Notes under the pieces: generated by a model
The model's input: only the letters and a program-made list of their open reading frames with translations
Databases searched by the model: none
What the model was told of the DNA's origin: nothing
In this document: positions 54,081 to 63,350 of the stretch, piece after piece
Numbering within the stretch: position 1 is the stretch's first letter
Layout of the letters: each line of letters starts with the position of its first letter
NCBI GenBank assembly: GCA_013297875.1
Contig: JAAFIW010000008.1
Span: 1-64,000 of the forward strand
Reading direction: 5' to 3'
Source: Comamonadaceae bacterium
GTDB lineage: Bacteria; Pseudomonadota; Gammaproteobacteria; Burkholderiales; Burkholderiaceae_C
Length of the DNA: 64,000 bases
Translations under genes and position numbers: made by a program

Positions 54081-55004
54081 ATGCTGCCGCAACACACCCT
54101 GAAATCCATCACCAAGGCGGTCGGTGTCGGGCTGCACAGCGGCCAGCGGGTAGAACTGACACTGCGCCCGGCTGCACCGGATACCGGCATTGTGTTTCGC
54201 CGGGTGGATCTGCCGGTGCCGGTGAGCATTCCGGTGTCAGCGCAGTCAGTCACAGACACGCGGCTGGCCTCCACCATCGCCACTGGCAGTGCCAAGGTGC
54301 ACACCGTTGAGCACCTGATGAGCGCCTGCGCCGGGCTGGGCATCGACAACCTGGTGGTCGACATCACGGCGGAAGAGGTGCCCATTCTGGACGGCTCGGC
54401 CGCCTCGTTTGTGTACCTGCTGCAAAGCGCTGGCATTGCCGCGCAAGCTGCGCCGCGCCAGTTCATCCGGGTGCTGCAAGCGGTCGAGGTGCGTCAGGGG
54501 CAGGGTGACCAGCTCAAGTGGGCGCGTGTGCTGCCCTACCACGGCTATAGCCTGAACTTTGAGATCGACTTTGACCACCCCGCTGTGGACTCCACGGGCC
54601 AGCGCGTGGCCTTTGACTGGGGCCGTGACTCCTACACGCGGGACATTGCCCGTGCCCGCACCTTCGGCTTCACCCGTGAGGTGGAGGCCATGCGGGCCAA
54701 TGGCCTGGCGCTGGGCGGCGGGCTGGACAACGCCATCGTGATGGACGACTACAAGGTGCTCAACGCCGATGGCTTGCGTTATGACGATGAATTCGTCAAA
54801 CACAAAATCCTCGATGCCATGGGCGATCTGTACCTGCTGGGCAAGCCCCTGCTGGCCGCCTACAGCGCGTTTCGCAGCGGCCATGCGTTGAACAACCAGT
54901 TGCTGCGGGCCCTGCTCAGCCAGACCGGTTGCTATGAATTGGTCAGCTTTGCCGATGCGGCCCACGCACCCGCAGGTTTTGCCCATTCGCCTGCGGCCTG
55001 GTAG
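54081..55004 (+). CDS. lpxC: UDP-3-O-acyl-N-acetylglucosamine deacetylase
   Basis: 307 residues from the ATG at 54081, 10 bp after hslV. The zinc-binding HTVEH (His74) and the catalytic-site HALNNQLL (His268) are visible, along with GVGLHSG near the start and FGF. It carries out the committed step of lipid A synthesis in the cytoplasm. In many proteobacteria lpxC follows ftsZ; here ftsZ is about 8 kb away on the other strand. A potential early ATG in another frame at 53886 was rejected. Confidence 0.95.
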   Translation: MLPQHTLKSITKAVGVGLHSGQRVELTLRPAAPDTGIVFRRVDLPVPVSIPVSAQSVTDTRLASTIATGSAKVHTVEHLMSACAGLGIDNLVVDITAEEVPILDGSAASFVYLLQSAGIAAQAAPRQFIRVLQAVEVRQGQGDQLKWARVLPYHGYSLNFEIDFDHPAVDSTGQRVAFDWGRDSYTRDIARARTFGFTREVEAMRANGLALGGGLDNAIVMDDYKVLNADGLRYDDEFVKHKILDAMGDLYLLGKPLLAAYSAFRSGHALNNQLLRALLSQTGCYELVSFADAAHAPAGFAHSPAAW

Positions 55005-55127
55005 CCCTGGTAGCTGTTTCCGAGTTAAGACACAATCCGTAGTATTTAGTTACTGGTGGCGACGCGCGTGTGCTGATGACCGGATTGACCGGGGGCACGC
55101 TGTTGCCCATTTTGCTTGTCTGCACCC

Positions 55128-55631
55128 ATGAGCACCTCCCCAGGCCAAACCGCCGCCCAAGCTGCTACTGATTTGTTGAGTGTCGATGCGATGTCTCCAT
55201 CGGTACCAGCGCTGCCCAATGCCCTGCGTTTGCGGCACAGCAAAAGGCTGGCGCTGCTGCCGCTTGAGCAAAACAGCACGGAGCGCGAGCAGGCGGCGAG
55301 TGCCTGGCAAGCCTCGCAGATTTCGCCGGAAGAGGCATTGCGCTACCGGCAGGAAATTGACAAGGCCGATCGCGGCCTGTTGATGGCGCGCAAGCAAAGC
55401 CTGGCCCATCGGGCCGAGGTGCAGCGCTTGCAGGCCGAGCTGGAGCAGTCTCGCCAGTTGAGCCTGACGGGTCCTATCGGTTTGGGTGCATTGGCAGCGG
55501 TCGGCGTTCTCGGCTGGTTGTACAAGCGGCGGCGCTTGCAGGAGTTGACAGCGCAAATCCGTGCCTTGCAGCAACAGACTCACACCGGCTCGACCCTGCC
55601 TTCGTTGCTGTCTGAAGATGTACCTGGCTAG
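55128..55631 (+). CDS. Hypothetical coiled-coil protein with one membrane segment
   Basis: 167 residues from the ATG at 55128 (a TTG at 55116 is also possible). No family recognised. Charged helical stretch (LRYRQEIDKADRGLLMARKQSLAHRAEVQRLQAELEQ) predicts a coiled coil around residues 80-125; a single transmembrane helix follows (LTGPIGLGALAAVGVLGWLY) and a basic KRRRL stop-transfer. The N-terminal 70 residues are Ala/Ser-rich. Orientation follows lpxC; spacing of 123 bp suggests a separate promoter. Confidence 0.6.
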   Translation: MSTSPGQTAAQAATDLLSVDAMSPSVPALPNALRLRHSKRLALLPLEQNSTEREQAASAWQASQISPEEALRYRQEIDKADRGLLMARKQSLAHRAEVQRLQAELEQSRQLSLTGPIGLGALAAVGVLGWLYKRRRLQELTAQIRALQQQTHTGSTLPSLLSEDVPG

Positions 55632-55660
55632 TGGATGGGTAGTTTTTAATCTTTAAAGCC

Positions 55661-55714
55661 AAATTGGCTTTACGCCCTTGTATTATTTGCTCAAGCAGCT
55701 TCGGTATTGATAGC
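55661..55714 (-). repeat. TAGCTGCTTGAGCA element copy
   Basis: Minus strand: GCTATCAATACCGAAGCTGC, TTGAGCAAATAATACAAGGG, CGTAAAGCCAATTT. Directly downstream of the PIN remnant's 3' end. Confidence 0.8.
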
Positions 55715-55716
55715 AT

Positions 55717-56085
55717 TTAAACCTGAAGCATCAAGTTCTCAAACGGCTTGCGGCTTTTGAAACGGTAGGTGCCGAAGTCGCGTTCATCGGTAGTGAGAAT
55801 GCGACCGTGGCCCAGGTGCTCGGCCAGCAGCACCAGCGATGCATCGGCCAAGTCCATGGGCAGTTTGCTGTAGCGCTTCATCAATGCAGGCATGGTTTTG
55901 GCCTCTGCAGGCGGGATGTCCCAGACCAGAATGTTGCCGTCCACCGCGTCCTGCAACAGGTCGATGGCTGCGGCGGGTGCCAGGCGTTTGGCCGGCAGGT
56001 AGGTGGCTTCTGTCAGCACCGGCCAGGTGGTGATCCAGCCCTCGCTGATGCTGTGCTGCCAGGCCATGGCGCTGCTGTGAATCAA
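55717..56085 (-). pseudogene. PIN-domain toxin, N-terminally truncated
   Basis: 122 residues from a TTG with no usual start. The body fits VapC-type PIN domains: HSSAMAWQHSISEGWITTWPVLTEATYL, the acidic set LPMDLADASLVLLAEHLG and the late TTDERDFGTYR. The first acidic residue of the active site, normally in VDTS/LDTN near the N-terminus, is missing along with about 20 residues; a stop precedes. No antitoxin is adjacent. Copies of the dispersed element lie on both sides in the same orientation. Confidence 0.65.
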
Positions 56086-56152
56086 ACCTCGGTGGAATCA
56101 AAATATGCGCTCGGTATCAAACCTCATTGGACAAGACTGCCAATTTTGGGTG

Positions 56153-56206
56153 TTTTTGGCCTACAGCCCATGTATTTATTGCTCAAGCAGCTATATATTT
56201 AATAGC
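56153..56206 (-). repeat. TAGCTGCTTGAGCA element copy
   Basis: Minus strand: GCTATTAAATATATAGCTGC, TTGAGCAATAAATACATGGG, CTGTAGGCCAAAAA. Upstream of the PIN remnant. Confidence 0.88.
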
Positions 56207-56306
56207 GAAACAGGGTGCAATTGCCCTTGACAAACGCCCCCCTAATACGCAGCTAAGGCACCCGCGGCACCATGTGAAGGCTTGAACGAACCCATGGAGC
56301 CCTTAC

Positions 56307-56450
56307 ATGCCCGCACTTGATCACCCCCTGGTATGGACTCTGGCCGCATTGACGGCTGTGCTTTTTTCCGTGAAGCTGGCCTACCACTGGCGCATGGCAC
56401 GGCGCACCGACCGGTGGGACAGAGGTTTGCCGGTGAATCGCTTTTTCTGA
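56307..56450 (+). CDS. Small single-pass membrane protein, 47 residues
   Basis: MPALDHPLVWTLAALTAVLF, then SVKLAYHW and a basic RMARRTDRWDRG tail. One transmembrane helix at about residues 8-26 followed by positive charge, so the C-terminus is probably cytoplasmic. It ends 22 bp before the response-regulator gene in the same direction, so it may be a member of that operon. No family was recognised. Confidence 0.6.
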   Translation: MPALDHPLVWTLAALTAVLFSVKLAYHWRMARRTDRWDRGLPVNRFF

Positions 56451-56472
56451 TCAATCGACACAAGGGCTAACC

Positions 56473-57207
56473 ATGCGAGTGCTACTGGTGGAAGACGACG
56501 ACATGATTGGCCGTAGCCTGGCGCAGGCGCTGGGTAATAACGGCTGGTCGGTCGACTGGGTGCGCGACGGCGAGCTGGCGCAGTCGGCGCTTGACGACGT
56601 GGCCAACGGAGCCGCGTCTGAAGGCGGCTACGCCTGTGTATTGCTGGATTTGGGCCTGCCCAAGCGCGACGGCACCGAGGTGTTGCGACGGGCGCGGGCG
56701 CAAAACAACCCCACGCCGATCTTGGTGCTCACCGCACGCGACGGGCTTGACGATCGCGTAGCCGGGCTGGATCTGGGGGCCGACGACTACCTGGTCAAAC
56801 CCTTTGAATTTCGCGAATTGCTGGCCCGCATGCGCGCCGTGGTACGCCGGCGTGACGGAAGCGCCCATTCCATCATTGGCAACGGCGGTGTGCAGCTGGA
56901 TTTGACCTCGCGCGAGGCGTTAATCAATGGCGAGCGCCATGCCCTGTCGGCTCGAGAATACGCGCTGATGCATGCGCTGCTGGAGCGCTCGGGTGCTATT
57001 TTGTCGCGTGACCAGTTGGAGTCCCGCATCTACGGATGGGGCGAAGAGGTCAGCTCCAATGCGGTGGACGTGCTTATTCACGGCATGCGCCGTAAATTTG
57101 GGGCCGACACCATTCGCAATGTGCGTGGCCTGGGCTGGCGCATTGCTGATTTGCCAGCGCCCGCGCAGCACCCATCATTGACAGCACCCATTCAAGCCGC
57201 TGCTTGA
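56473..57207 (+). CDS. OmpR-family response regulator
   Basis: 244 residues. Receiver domain with VEDDD, phospho-acceptor Asp59 in VLLDLGLP, and Lys in LVKPFEF; a winged helix DNA-binding domain follows (LSAREYALMHALLERSGAILSRDQLES, VLIHGMRRKFG). Closest type is QseB/PmrA. It works with the kinase whose ATG is 11 bp downstream. Regulon unknown. Confidence 0.9.
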   Translation: MRVLLVEDDDMIGRSLAQALGNNGWSVDWVRDGELAQSALDDVANGAASEGGYACVLLDLGLPKRDGTEVLRRARAQNNPTPILVLTARDGLDDRVAGLDLGADDYLVKPFEFRELLARMRAVVRRRDGSAHSIIGNGGVQLDLTSREALINGERHALSAREYALMHALLERSGAILSRDQLESRIYGWGEEVSSNAVDVLIHGMRRKFGADTIRNVRGLGWRIADLPAPAQHPSLTAPIQAAA

Positions 57208-57218
57208 GAGGAAAAAGT

Positions 57219-58652
57219 ATGCCCGTTCACGTTTTTTCAGCAGGCCCCACCTGCTCCTTGCGCAAGGCGCTACTGGTTTGGCTGTTGCCGGTGTTTTTGC
57301 TGGTGGGCGCTGGCTCGGCGGGCCTGTCGTACTGGACCTATAACCGCATGGTCAGCACCTTTATGGACAACCAGATGACAGTACTGGCCGAATCATTGGC
57401 GGCGCAAGACGAACCCTTGGCCCTGCAAATGCCCAGCGAAGAAAGGGTGCGCGAATGGGGTACCTACGTGGTTCAGGTGTATTCCCCTTCTGGCGGCTTG
57501 CAAGCCAGTTCGTGGCCGCAGCTGAGCGTGGGTTTGCAGGAGGTGGCGGGCTTTGCTGACGTGCAGGCTGTAGGTTCCAGCTGGCGGGTGTACACCGCGC
57601 CACCCGGCAACAGCAAAACCGGCCAGCGCGTGCAAGTGGTGCAAAGCGGCGAGTTTCGCAGCCACTTGGCGGCTAGCCGGGCCTGGGGGTCCGTTACTCC
57701 CTTGCTGATTCTGTTGCCGCTGTCCGCCTTTATTTTGTGGTGCGTGGCTGCAGTGGCCTCACGCGAGCTCAAAGACCTGACCAGCCAGGTGGCCGCGCAA
57801 GATGAGAACTCTATTAAAGAGCTATCGCTGACCCGCGTGCCAGCCGAAATTGCGCCGCTGGTGGTCGCTTTCAATAGCCTGCTGACCCGCTTGCGTGACG
57901 CCTTCACCAACCAGCGTCACTTTGTGCAAGACGCCGCGCATGAGCTGCGCACGCCGATGGCGGCTATCAGCCTGCAGTTGGAAAACATGCGCGGAGACGC
58001 ACCGTGCCAGGCCAGTACCGAACGCTTTGGTCAACTGGAAGCCGGCGTGCAGCGAGCGCAACGCTTGGTCGACCAAATGCTCAAGCTGTCGCGCCAGCAG
58101 GCCTTGGCTACCGACACCCAATCGGTTGCCGCCAACCTGCCCGACGTCACAGCCGCCGATGTGAACGTGAACGACCTGGTGCACCAAAGCATCAGCGGTT
58201 TGATTGTGCTGGCCGACCAGCGAAACATTGATTTGGGGGTCTGCGAAGCGTTGGCCCCCCAGGGCACAGCGACTCAGCGCGCCACAGTGCGCTGCCCACC
58301 AGCTGATTTGCGCAGCGCGCTGGACAACCTGATCGACAACGCCTTGCGCTACACCCCCGCGGGCGGCGTGGTGGATGTTCAGGTCAAAAACGAAGCCGGA
58401 CGCGTAGCCATTGAGGTCACCGACACCGGCCCTGGCATACCCCCTCACCTGATGGATCGGGTATTTGACCGCTTCTTTCGAGTCCCTGGTGGCGACCAGA
58501 CCGGCGGAGCGCAAAACAGCAACTCTATTGGCAGCGGTCTGGGCCTGGCCATTGCGCAAGCCGCCGCGCAACGTTGCGGCATGCGCATCGCCCTGCGCAA
58601 CCGCAGCGACAGGCCTGGTCTGGTAGCCCGGCTGGAGGCGCAAGCGGTCTGA
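57219..58652 (+). CDS. Sensor histidine kinase
   Basis: 477 residues from the ATG at 57219 with GAGAGG 7 bases upstream. Two transmembrane helices (about 18-40 and 163-185) enclose a periplasmic sensor of about 120 residues. The H-box is DAAHELRTP with His241; N, G1 and G2 boxes appear as DNLIDNALRYTP, DTGPGIPPHLMDRVFDRFFR and GSGLGLAIAQAAA. QseC/PmrB-like architecture. The stimulus is not known. Forms an operon with the response regulator and perhaps the 47-residue protein. Confidence 0.9.
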   Translation: MPVHVFSAGPTCSLRKALLVWLLPVFLLVGAGSAGLSYWTYNRMVSTFMDNQMTVLAESLAAQDEPLALQMPSEERVREWGTYVVQVYSPSGGLQASSWPQLSVGLQEVAGFADVQAVGSSWRVYTAPPGNSKTGQRVQVVQSGEFRSHLAASRAWGSVTPLLILLPLSAFILWCVAAVASRELKDLTSQVAAQDENSIKELSLTRVPAEIAPLVVAFNSLLTRLRDAFTNQRHFVQDAAHELRTPMAAISLQLENMRGDAPCQASTERFGQLEAGVQRAQRLVDQMLKLSRQQALATDTQSVAANLPDVTAADVNVNDLVHQSISGLIVLADQRNIDLGVCEALAPQGTATQRATVRCPPADLRSALDNLIDNALRYTPAGGVVDVQVKNEAGRVAIEVTDTGPGIPPHLMDRVFDRFFRVPGGDQTGGAQNSNSIGSGLGLAIAQAAAQRCGMRIALRNRSDRPGLVARLEAQAV

Positions 58653-58966
58653 CCCAGTTGCGGTGTAAATTGCTATGAATTCAATAGCTGTTTGAGCAAT
58701 TTTCATTTGGGCTGGTGGCACTTTTCGTCATAAAAAGAGCCGGTTTCGGCCGGTAAACGCATGTGACGTGACCGCTTCGCGCGCCGAATCCGTGAATTTT
58801 GCGAAGAACCGCAGCACCGAGCCAGCCAGCTCACGCGTGCACTCGATGAGCTCAAGCGCAATTGGGCCCAGGCTGCGTTCGCCAATGCCTCCAGGCCTTG
58901 AAAAAGGCTACAACGCCCCTACATCCGGATCGTTTTGTTTTTCTCAGAAGCCTTTTTCAAATCACT
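58653..58966. other. Intergenic region before htpG, 314 bp
   Basis: Contains a dispersed element copy (58672-58727). A short open stretch, about 58767-58901, reads RDRFARRIREFCEEPQHRAS then [16 protein letters not shown] in one frame without a start; possibly a gene remnant. The heat-shock promoter of htpG should lie here but I could not place it with confidence. Confidence 0.5.
58672..58727 (+). repeat. TAGCTGCTTGAGCA element copy
   Basis: GCTATGAATTCAATAGCTGT, TTGAGCAATTTTCATTTGGG, CTGGTGGCACTTTT. Follows the histidine kinase gene. Confidence 0.87.
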
Positions 58967-60943
58967 ATGACCCGCCAAACACTCTCCTTTCAAGCCGAAG
59001 TTGCCCAACTGCTGCACCTGGTCACCCACTCGCTGTATTCCAACAAAGAGATTTTTCTACGCGAGCTGATCTCCAACGCATCAGACGCCTGCGACAAGCT
59101 GCGTTTTGAGGCTTTGAACCAGAACGACTTGTATGAAAAGGCGCCCAATCTGGATGTACGGGTGAGCTTCGACAAAGACGCCAAAACCCTGACCATTGCC
59201 GACAACGGCATCGGGCTGTCGCAGCAGGAAGCCATTGACAACCTGGGCACGATCGCCAAGAGCGGCACCAAAGACTTTGTGAGCAAGCTGTCGGGCGACC
59301 AGAAAGCCGATGCCCAACTGATTGGCCAATTCGGCGTGGGCTTTTATTCCGGCTTCATCGTGGCCGACAAAATCACCGTCGAGTCGCGCCGTGCCGGCCT
59401 GCCGGCCAGCGAAGGTGTGCGCTGGGTCAGCGGTGGAGCCGGCGACTTTGAGGTAGAAACCATCGAGCGTGCGCAGCGCGGCACCGCCGTCATCTTGCAC
59501 TTGCGGGAAGACGCCGCCGACTACCTGAACGCCTGGAAGCTCAAGGGCATCATCAACAAATACTCCGACCACATCAGCCTGCCCATCCTGATGGAAAAGG
59601 AAGAGTGGAAAGACGGCGCGCCACTTCCAGGTACATCGGGTGATGAAAACGGCGGCACCGAGCCGGGTAGCATGGTGAAAACCGGCGAATGGGAAACCGT
59701 CAACCAGGCCAGCGCGCTTTGGACGCGGCCCAAAAAAGACATCACCGGCGAGCAGTACACCGAGTTCTACAAAGCCATCAGCCACGACTTTGAAGCACCG
59801 CTGACCTGGGCCCACAACCGCGTGGAAGGCAGCACCGAGTACACCCAGCTCTTGTTCATTCCCGGCAAAGCGCCGTTTGACCTGTGGAACCGCGAAAAGG
59901 CGGCGGGCATCAAGCTATATGTGAAGCGTGTGTTCATCATGGACGAGGCCGAGGCGCTGATGCCCACCTATTTGCGCTTTGTGAAGGGCGTGATCGACTC
60001 GGCCGACCTGCCGCTGAACGTGAGCCGCGAGCTGCTACAGGAAAGCCGCGACGTGAAAGCCATTCGCGACGGCTCGACCAAGCGCGTGCTGAGCATGCTG
60101 GAAGACCTGGCGCGGCATGACAAGCTGCCGCAAGCCAAAGAGGGAGAAGTCACCGATGTTTTGTCTGACGAAGACAAAGCCAAAGCCGGCCAATACAGCA
60201 AGTTTTACGCAGAGTTTGGCGCGGTGCTCAAGGAAGGCCTGGGCGAAGACTTTGCCAACCGCGAGCGCATCGCCAAGCTGCTGCGTTTTGCGTCCAGCCA
60301 GAGTGACGTGGTGGGCGTTTCATTGGCCGACTACAAAGCCCGCATGAAAGAAGGTCAGGAAGCGATTTATTACATCACCGCCGACACCCTGGCCGCCGCC
60401 AAAAACAGCCCGCAGCTGGAAGTCTTCAAGAAAAAAGGCATCGAGGTGCTGCTGATGACTGACCGCGTGGACGAGTGGGCCTTAAGCCACCTGCAAGACT
60501 TTGACGGCACGCCCCTGCAAAGCGTGGCCAAAGGCGCAGTCGACCTGGGCAAGCTGCAAGATGAAACCGAAAAGAAAGCCGCCGAAGAATCTGCGGAAGC
60601 CCTGAAGCCCTTGTTGGCCAAGCTGAAAGAAGCGCTGAAAGACAAAGTGGAAGACGTGCGCGTCACCACCCGCCTGGTCGACTCACCGGCCTGCCTGGTG
60701 GTGAAAGACTACGGCATGAGCATGCAAATGGCCCGCATGCTCAAACAAGCTGGACAGACCGCGCCCGACACCAAACCGGTGCTGGAAATCAATGCCGAAC
60801 ACCCGCTGATCAAAAAGCTCGAAGGCTCGGTGAATTTCCACGACCTGGCCCATATCGTGTTTGACCAGGCCCTGCTGGCCGAAGGCGGTCTGCCCAATGA
60901 CCCGGCCGCGTATGTGAAGCGGGTGAACGCGCTGCTGGTTTAG
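58967..60943 (+). CDS. htpG: Molecular chaperone HtpG (Hsp90)
   Basis: 658 residues from the ATG at 58967; the frame continues 35 codons upstream but family similarity starts at [20 protein letters not shown]. The GHKL ATPase shows [30 protein letters not shown] and [11 protein letters not shown]; middle-domain [10 protein letters not shown] with catalytic Arg and the C-terminal dimer domain are complete. Cytoplasmic Hsp90. Confidence 0.96.
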   Translation: MTRQTLSFQAEVAQLLHLVTHSLYSNKEIFLRELISNASDACDKLRFEALNQNDLYEKAPNLDVRVSFDKDAKTLTIADNGIGLSQQEAIDNLGTIAKSGTKDFVSKLSGDQKADAQLIGQFGVGFYSGFIVADKITVESRRAGLPASEGVRWVSGGAGDFEVETIERAQRGTAVILHLREDAADYLNAWKLKGIINKYSDHISLPILMEKEEWKDGAPLPGTSGDENGGTEPGSMVKTGEWETVNQASALWTRPKKDITGEQYTEFYKAISHDFEAPLTWAHNRVEGSTEYTQLLFIPGKAPFDLWNREKAAGIKLYVKRVFIMDEAEALMPTYLRFVKGVIDSADLPLNVSRELLQESRDVKAIRDGSTKRVLSMLEDLARHDKLPQAKEGEVTDVLSDEDKAKAGQYSKFYAEFGAVLKEGLGEDFANRERIAKLLRFASSQSDVVGVSLADYKARMKEGQEAIYYITADTLAAAKNSPQLEVFKKKGIEVLLMTDRVDEWALSHLQDFDGTPLQSVAKGAVDLGKLQDETEKKAAEESAEALKPLLAKLKEALKDKVEDVRVTTRLVDSPACLVVKDYGMSMQMARMLKQAGQTAPDTKPVLEINAEHPLIKKLEGSVNFHDLAHIVFDQALLAEGGLPNDPAAYVKRVNALLV

Positions 60944-60958
60944 GCCAGAGTTCGGGTG

Positions 60959-61053
60959 CAAGGACGCAGAACTCGCAAAAACTACGCTGAACTCGCAGAA
61001 AAAGGGTGTTGTTCTGCTGCTTCTGCGTAAGCTCTGCGCTTTCTACGTCCTTC
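60959..61053. repeat. Long imperfect inverted repeat after htpG
   Basis: AAGGACGCAGAACTCGC (from about 60960) pairs imperfectly with GCTCTGCGCTTTCTACGTCC (61031-61050) followed by TTC. Internal copies of CTCGCAGAA/TTCTGCG add further pairing. Occupies nearly the whole gap between htpG and the oxidoreductase and could form a stable RNA hairpin. Confidence 0.6.
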
Positions 61054-61062
61054 TCCTGAACC

Positions 61063-62244
61063 ATGTCCCTCGAATTCGAACTCGCCATCACCGGGGCTGG
61101 CATTGTCGGCCTGGCCATGGCTTACACCGCGATTCAAAACGGCATTCCCGGTCACCACATTGCGGTGATCGACAAAGACCACCGCTGCGTGGGCGCGTCG
61201 ATTCGCAACTTTGGCTTCATCACCGTTAGTGGCCAGCGCGCAGGTGACACCTGGCGGCGTGCTCTGCACAGCCGCCATGTGTGGGAGAAAGTCGCACCAC
61301 AGGCGGGTATCCCCATTGTTCACCGTGGCCTGTGGTTGTTGGGGCGTCGTCCGCTCACCCAGCCGGTGTTGAAGGCGTTTTGTCAAACCGAAATGGGTGC
61401 GCAATGCGAACTGGTCAGCGCCGAAGAAGCCGCGCGCCGGGCACCCTGGCTGCGTACCGAAGGCGCTACCTGCGCGATGTACAGCCCGCATGAATTGCGG
61501 GTGGAGTCGCGCGAGGCTGTGCCACAACTGGCCCAGTGGTTGGCTCAAGCGCACGGCGTTCGGTTTCTGTGGGGGCAAGAGGTGCTGGGCATTGAGCATG
61601 GCGCTGGCCGTGCCACAGTTCGCACGGCGCAGCAAACAATTGACGCCCACCGCGTCATCCTGTGCCCAGGCACCGAGCTGAACGGCGTTGCCAAGCCCTA
61701 TCTGGACGCGTATTTCGCCCAGCACCCCCAGGGCAACACCGTGCATTTGACGCGCCTGCAAATGCTACGCGTCAAACCCGAAAAACCCAAGACGGTGGGG
61801 AGCGCCGTGATGGCTGACTTGAGCCTGGTGCGCTACCACGGCTATGCCGATCTACCGCAGGCCATCGCGCTGCGCGCGCAATTGAAACAGGAAGAAGCGC
61901 AAAGCCTGGCCGATGGCATTCACCTCATTGCCGTACAGAGCCGGGATGGCTCCTTGGTGGTCGGCGATTCACACCACTACGCGGCCACGCCCGAGCCCTT
62001 CGCGTCGGAGGTAGTGGACCAACTCATCCTGCGTCATCTGGACGACACCTTGAGGTTGGGCCCCCTGCGCATACAAGAGCGCTGGACAGGCGTGTACCCA
62101 ACCGGTGCCACTACATTTGATGGTCAAAGCACCGATTGCCTGACCCTGCAGCCAGACGAGCACACCCGCGTAGTGTTTGTTACCAGTGGCACAGGAGCGA
62201 GTACGGCGTTTGGTATTGCTGCGGATTTGTTCACAAATTGGTAA
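61063..62244 (+). CDS. FAD-dependent oxidoreductase (TIGR03364-like)
   Basis: 393 residues. The dinucleotide-binding GAGIVGLAMAY starts at residue 11, and GASIRNFGFITVSGQ is typical of the TIGR03364 group of DAO-like amine oxidases. A C-terminal GTGASTAFGIAADL closes the FAD site. Relatives act on amino-phosphonates or glycine-like substrates; no phosphonate gene is nearby, so the substrate stays open. Confidence 0.8.
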   Translation: MSLEFELAITGAGIVGLAMAYTAIQNGIPGHHIAVIDKDHRCVGASIRNFGFITVSGQRAGDTWRRALHSRHVWEKVAPQAGIPIVHRGLWLLGRRPLTQPVLKAFCQTEMGAQCELVSAEEAARRAPWLRTEGATCAMYSPHELRVESREAVPQLAQWLAQAHGVRFLWGQEVLGIEHGAGRATVRTAQQTIDAHRVILCPGTELNGVAKPYLDAYFAQHPQGNTVHLTRLQMLRVKPEKPKTVGSAVMADLSLVRYHGYADLPQAIALRAQLKQEEAQSLADGIHLIAVQSRDGSLVVGDSHHYAATPEPFASEVVDQLILRHLDDTLRLGPLRIQERWTGVYPTGATTFDGQSTDCLTLQPDEHTRVVFVTSGTGASTAFGIAADLFTNW

Positions 62245-62269
62245 TCCGGCATGCCTCTAACATAAGGGG

Positions 62270-62704
62270 ATGACCGTAACAAGACGCAAGCGGCTTCCAC
62301 GCAAGCCAGAAAAACCCAAAACGGTATCGGGCGCATTTAAAAAATTGATTCCGACCGCGTTGCTGCTGCTCATCATGGTGATGGTGGCCATGGAATTGGT
62401 GGGTTGCGCCACAGTGGGCATCGGGGTTCCGATTTTTCCGGGCGTGTCGGTCGGCGTGAGCGCAGGTCGCGGTGGTGTGAATGTAGGCGTGGGTGCAGGG
62501 GCTGGCCCTGTTTCGGTCGGCGTGGGTGTGAACACGGGCGGCCAAGTGTCTGCAGGGGCTGGTGTAGGTGTGGGCACTAGCATCGGCGGCACGCAAGTGG
62601 GTGTTGGTGTGGGTACCAGCACCGTGATTCACGACCCCAAGGGTTCAGACAAACCTTCAAAAACGGTCCCGCTCGAGTCCCCTGGCGAGCGTCAAGCGCC
62701 CTGA
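62270..62704 (+). CDS. Gly/Val-rich hypothetical membrane or lipoprotein
   Basis: 144 residues; AAGGGG just before the ATG. A strongly basic N-terminus (RRKRLPRKPEKPK) precedes a hydrophobic helix (TALLLLIMVMVAMELVGCA). The VGCA could act as a lipobox, though it follows an unusually long n-region. The remainder is a regular Gly-Val-rich repeat (VSVGVGVNTGG, VGVGTSIGGTQVGVGVG). No known family. Confidence 0.6.
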   Translation: MTVTRRKRLPRKPEKPKTVSGAFKKLIPTALLLLIMVMVAMELVGCATVGIGVPIFPGVSVGVSAGRGGVNVGVGAGAGPVSVGVGVNTGGQVSAGAGVGVGTSIGGTQVGVGVGTSTVIHDPKGSDKPSKTVPLESPGERQAP

Positions 62705-62743
62705 TGCGCGAACCAGCAACTTTTTTCCAAATTGCATCTGCTG

Positions 62744-62986
62744 CTATTCCAGATCCGGAACTTGGCCCACCGGTGGCGGGCCACCCATTTTTCCAGTGCG
62801 AAACACCACTTTCCCCGTGGGCACATGCACCACACGCACCTCGTAGCGCGTCGGATCCAGCACACCTTTGACTGCCAGCGCTATAGCCATGGCGCGGTCT
62901 CCATACAGCCGCACAAAAGCCGATGGAGGTAGCAAGCGCCCCATCAGTGGCTGGTTACTTTCAATTCGGTAGCACGCATTCGACAT
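62744..62986 (-). CDS. Hypothetical small protein, 80 residues
   Basis: Begins MSNACYRIESNQPLMGRLLP and contains FVRLYGDRAMAIALAVKGVLDPTRYEVRVVHVPTGKVVF. No membrane segment or known domain. A GAGGGG sequence about 10 bases upstream supports the start, and the composition looks coding. It is downstream of ftsZ on the same strand, but with a gap of over 360 bp. Confidence 0.55.
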   Translation of the reverse strand: MSNACYRIESNQPLMGRLLPPSAFVRLYGDRAMAIALAVKGVLDPTRYEVRVVHVPTGKVVFRTGKMGGPPPVGQVPDLE

Positions 62987-63350
62987 CGTGGCTGCCCCTC
63001 AAAACGATGCCAATATCGTAGAAGGGTGCCGCGACGAAGCTGTGACGGCGGTGCGACGTTTGTGTGACGGTTGCAGATCGCTTGGGCCGGCGCCGAATCA
63101 CACCTGGCCGAGCAGCTCGCGCAACCTGCCGAACGGCTGGCGTTGTCGTCGGGACCACCTCGCCTGCGCAAGCTGTCGCAGCGCGCGCACCCGCTATCGG
63201 GAGCACCTGAGCCGAATCATTGACGAAGCGGTATCAGGCACCAGTTTGAGTACACAGCCACCGGTCAAAGACATGGCTGCACCAGACAAGCCCACCTGTG
63301 TCTTGGTCGTCAAGCTGTGCACACGATGTCCTGCTCAAGCCTGACCCTGA
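62987..63350. other. Intergenic region downstream of ftsZ, 364 bp
   Basis: Several overlapping short frames on both strands, none with a recognisable product or ribosome site. Possibly remnants. I see no clear terminator for ftsZ. Confidence 0.45.

Noticed and set aside
58767-58901. Short gene before htpG
   Set aside because: Open stretch with helical character but no start codon or ribosome site; mentioned only as a possible remnant.
62988-63344. Plus- and minus-strand short frames downstream of ftsZ
   Set aside because: No similarity, no ribosome site, overlapping on both strands.
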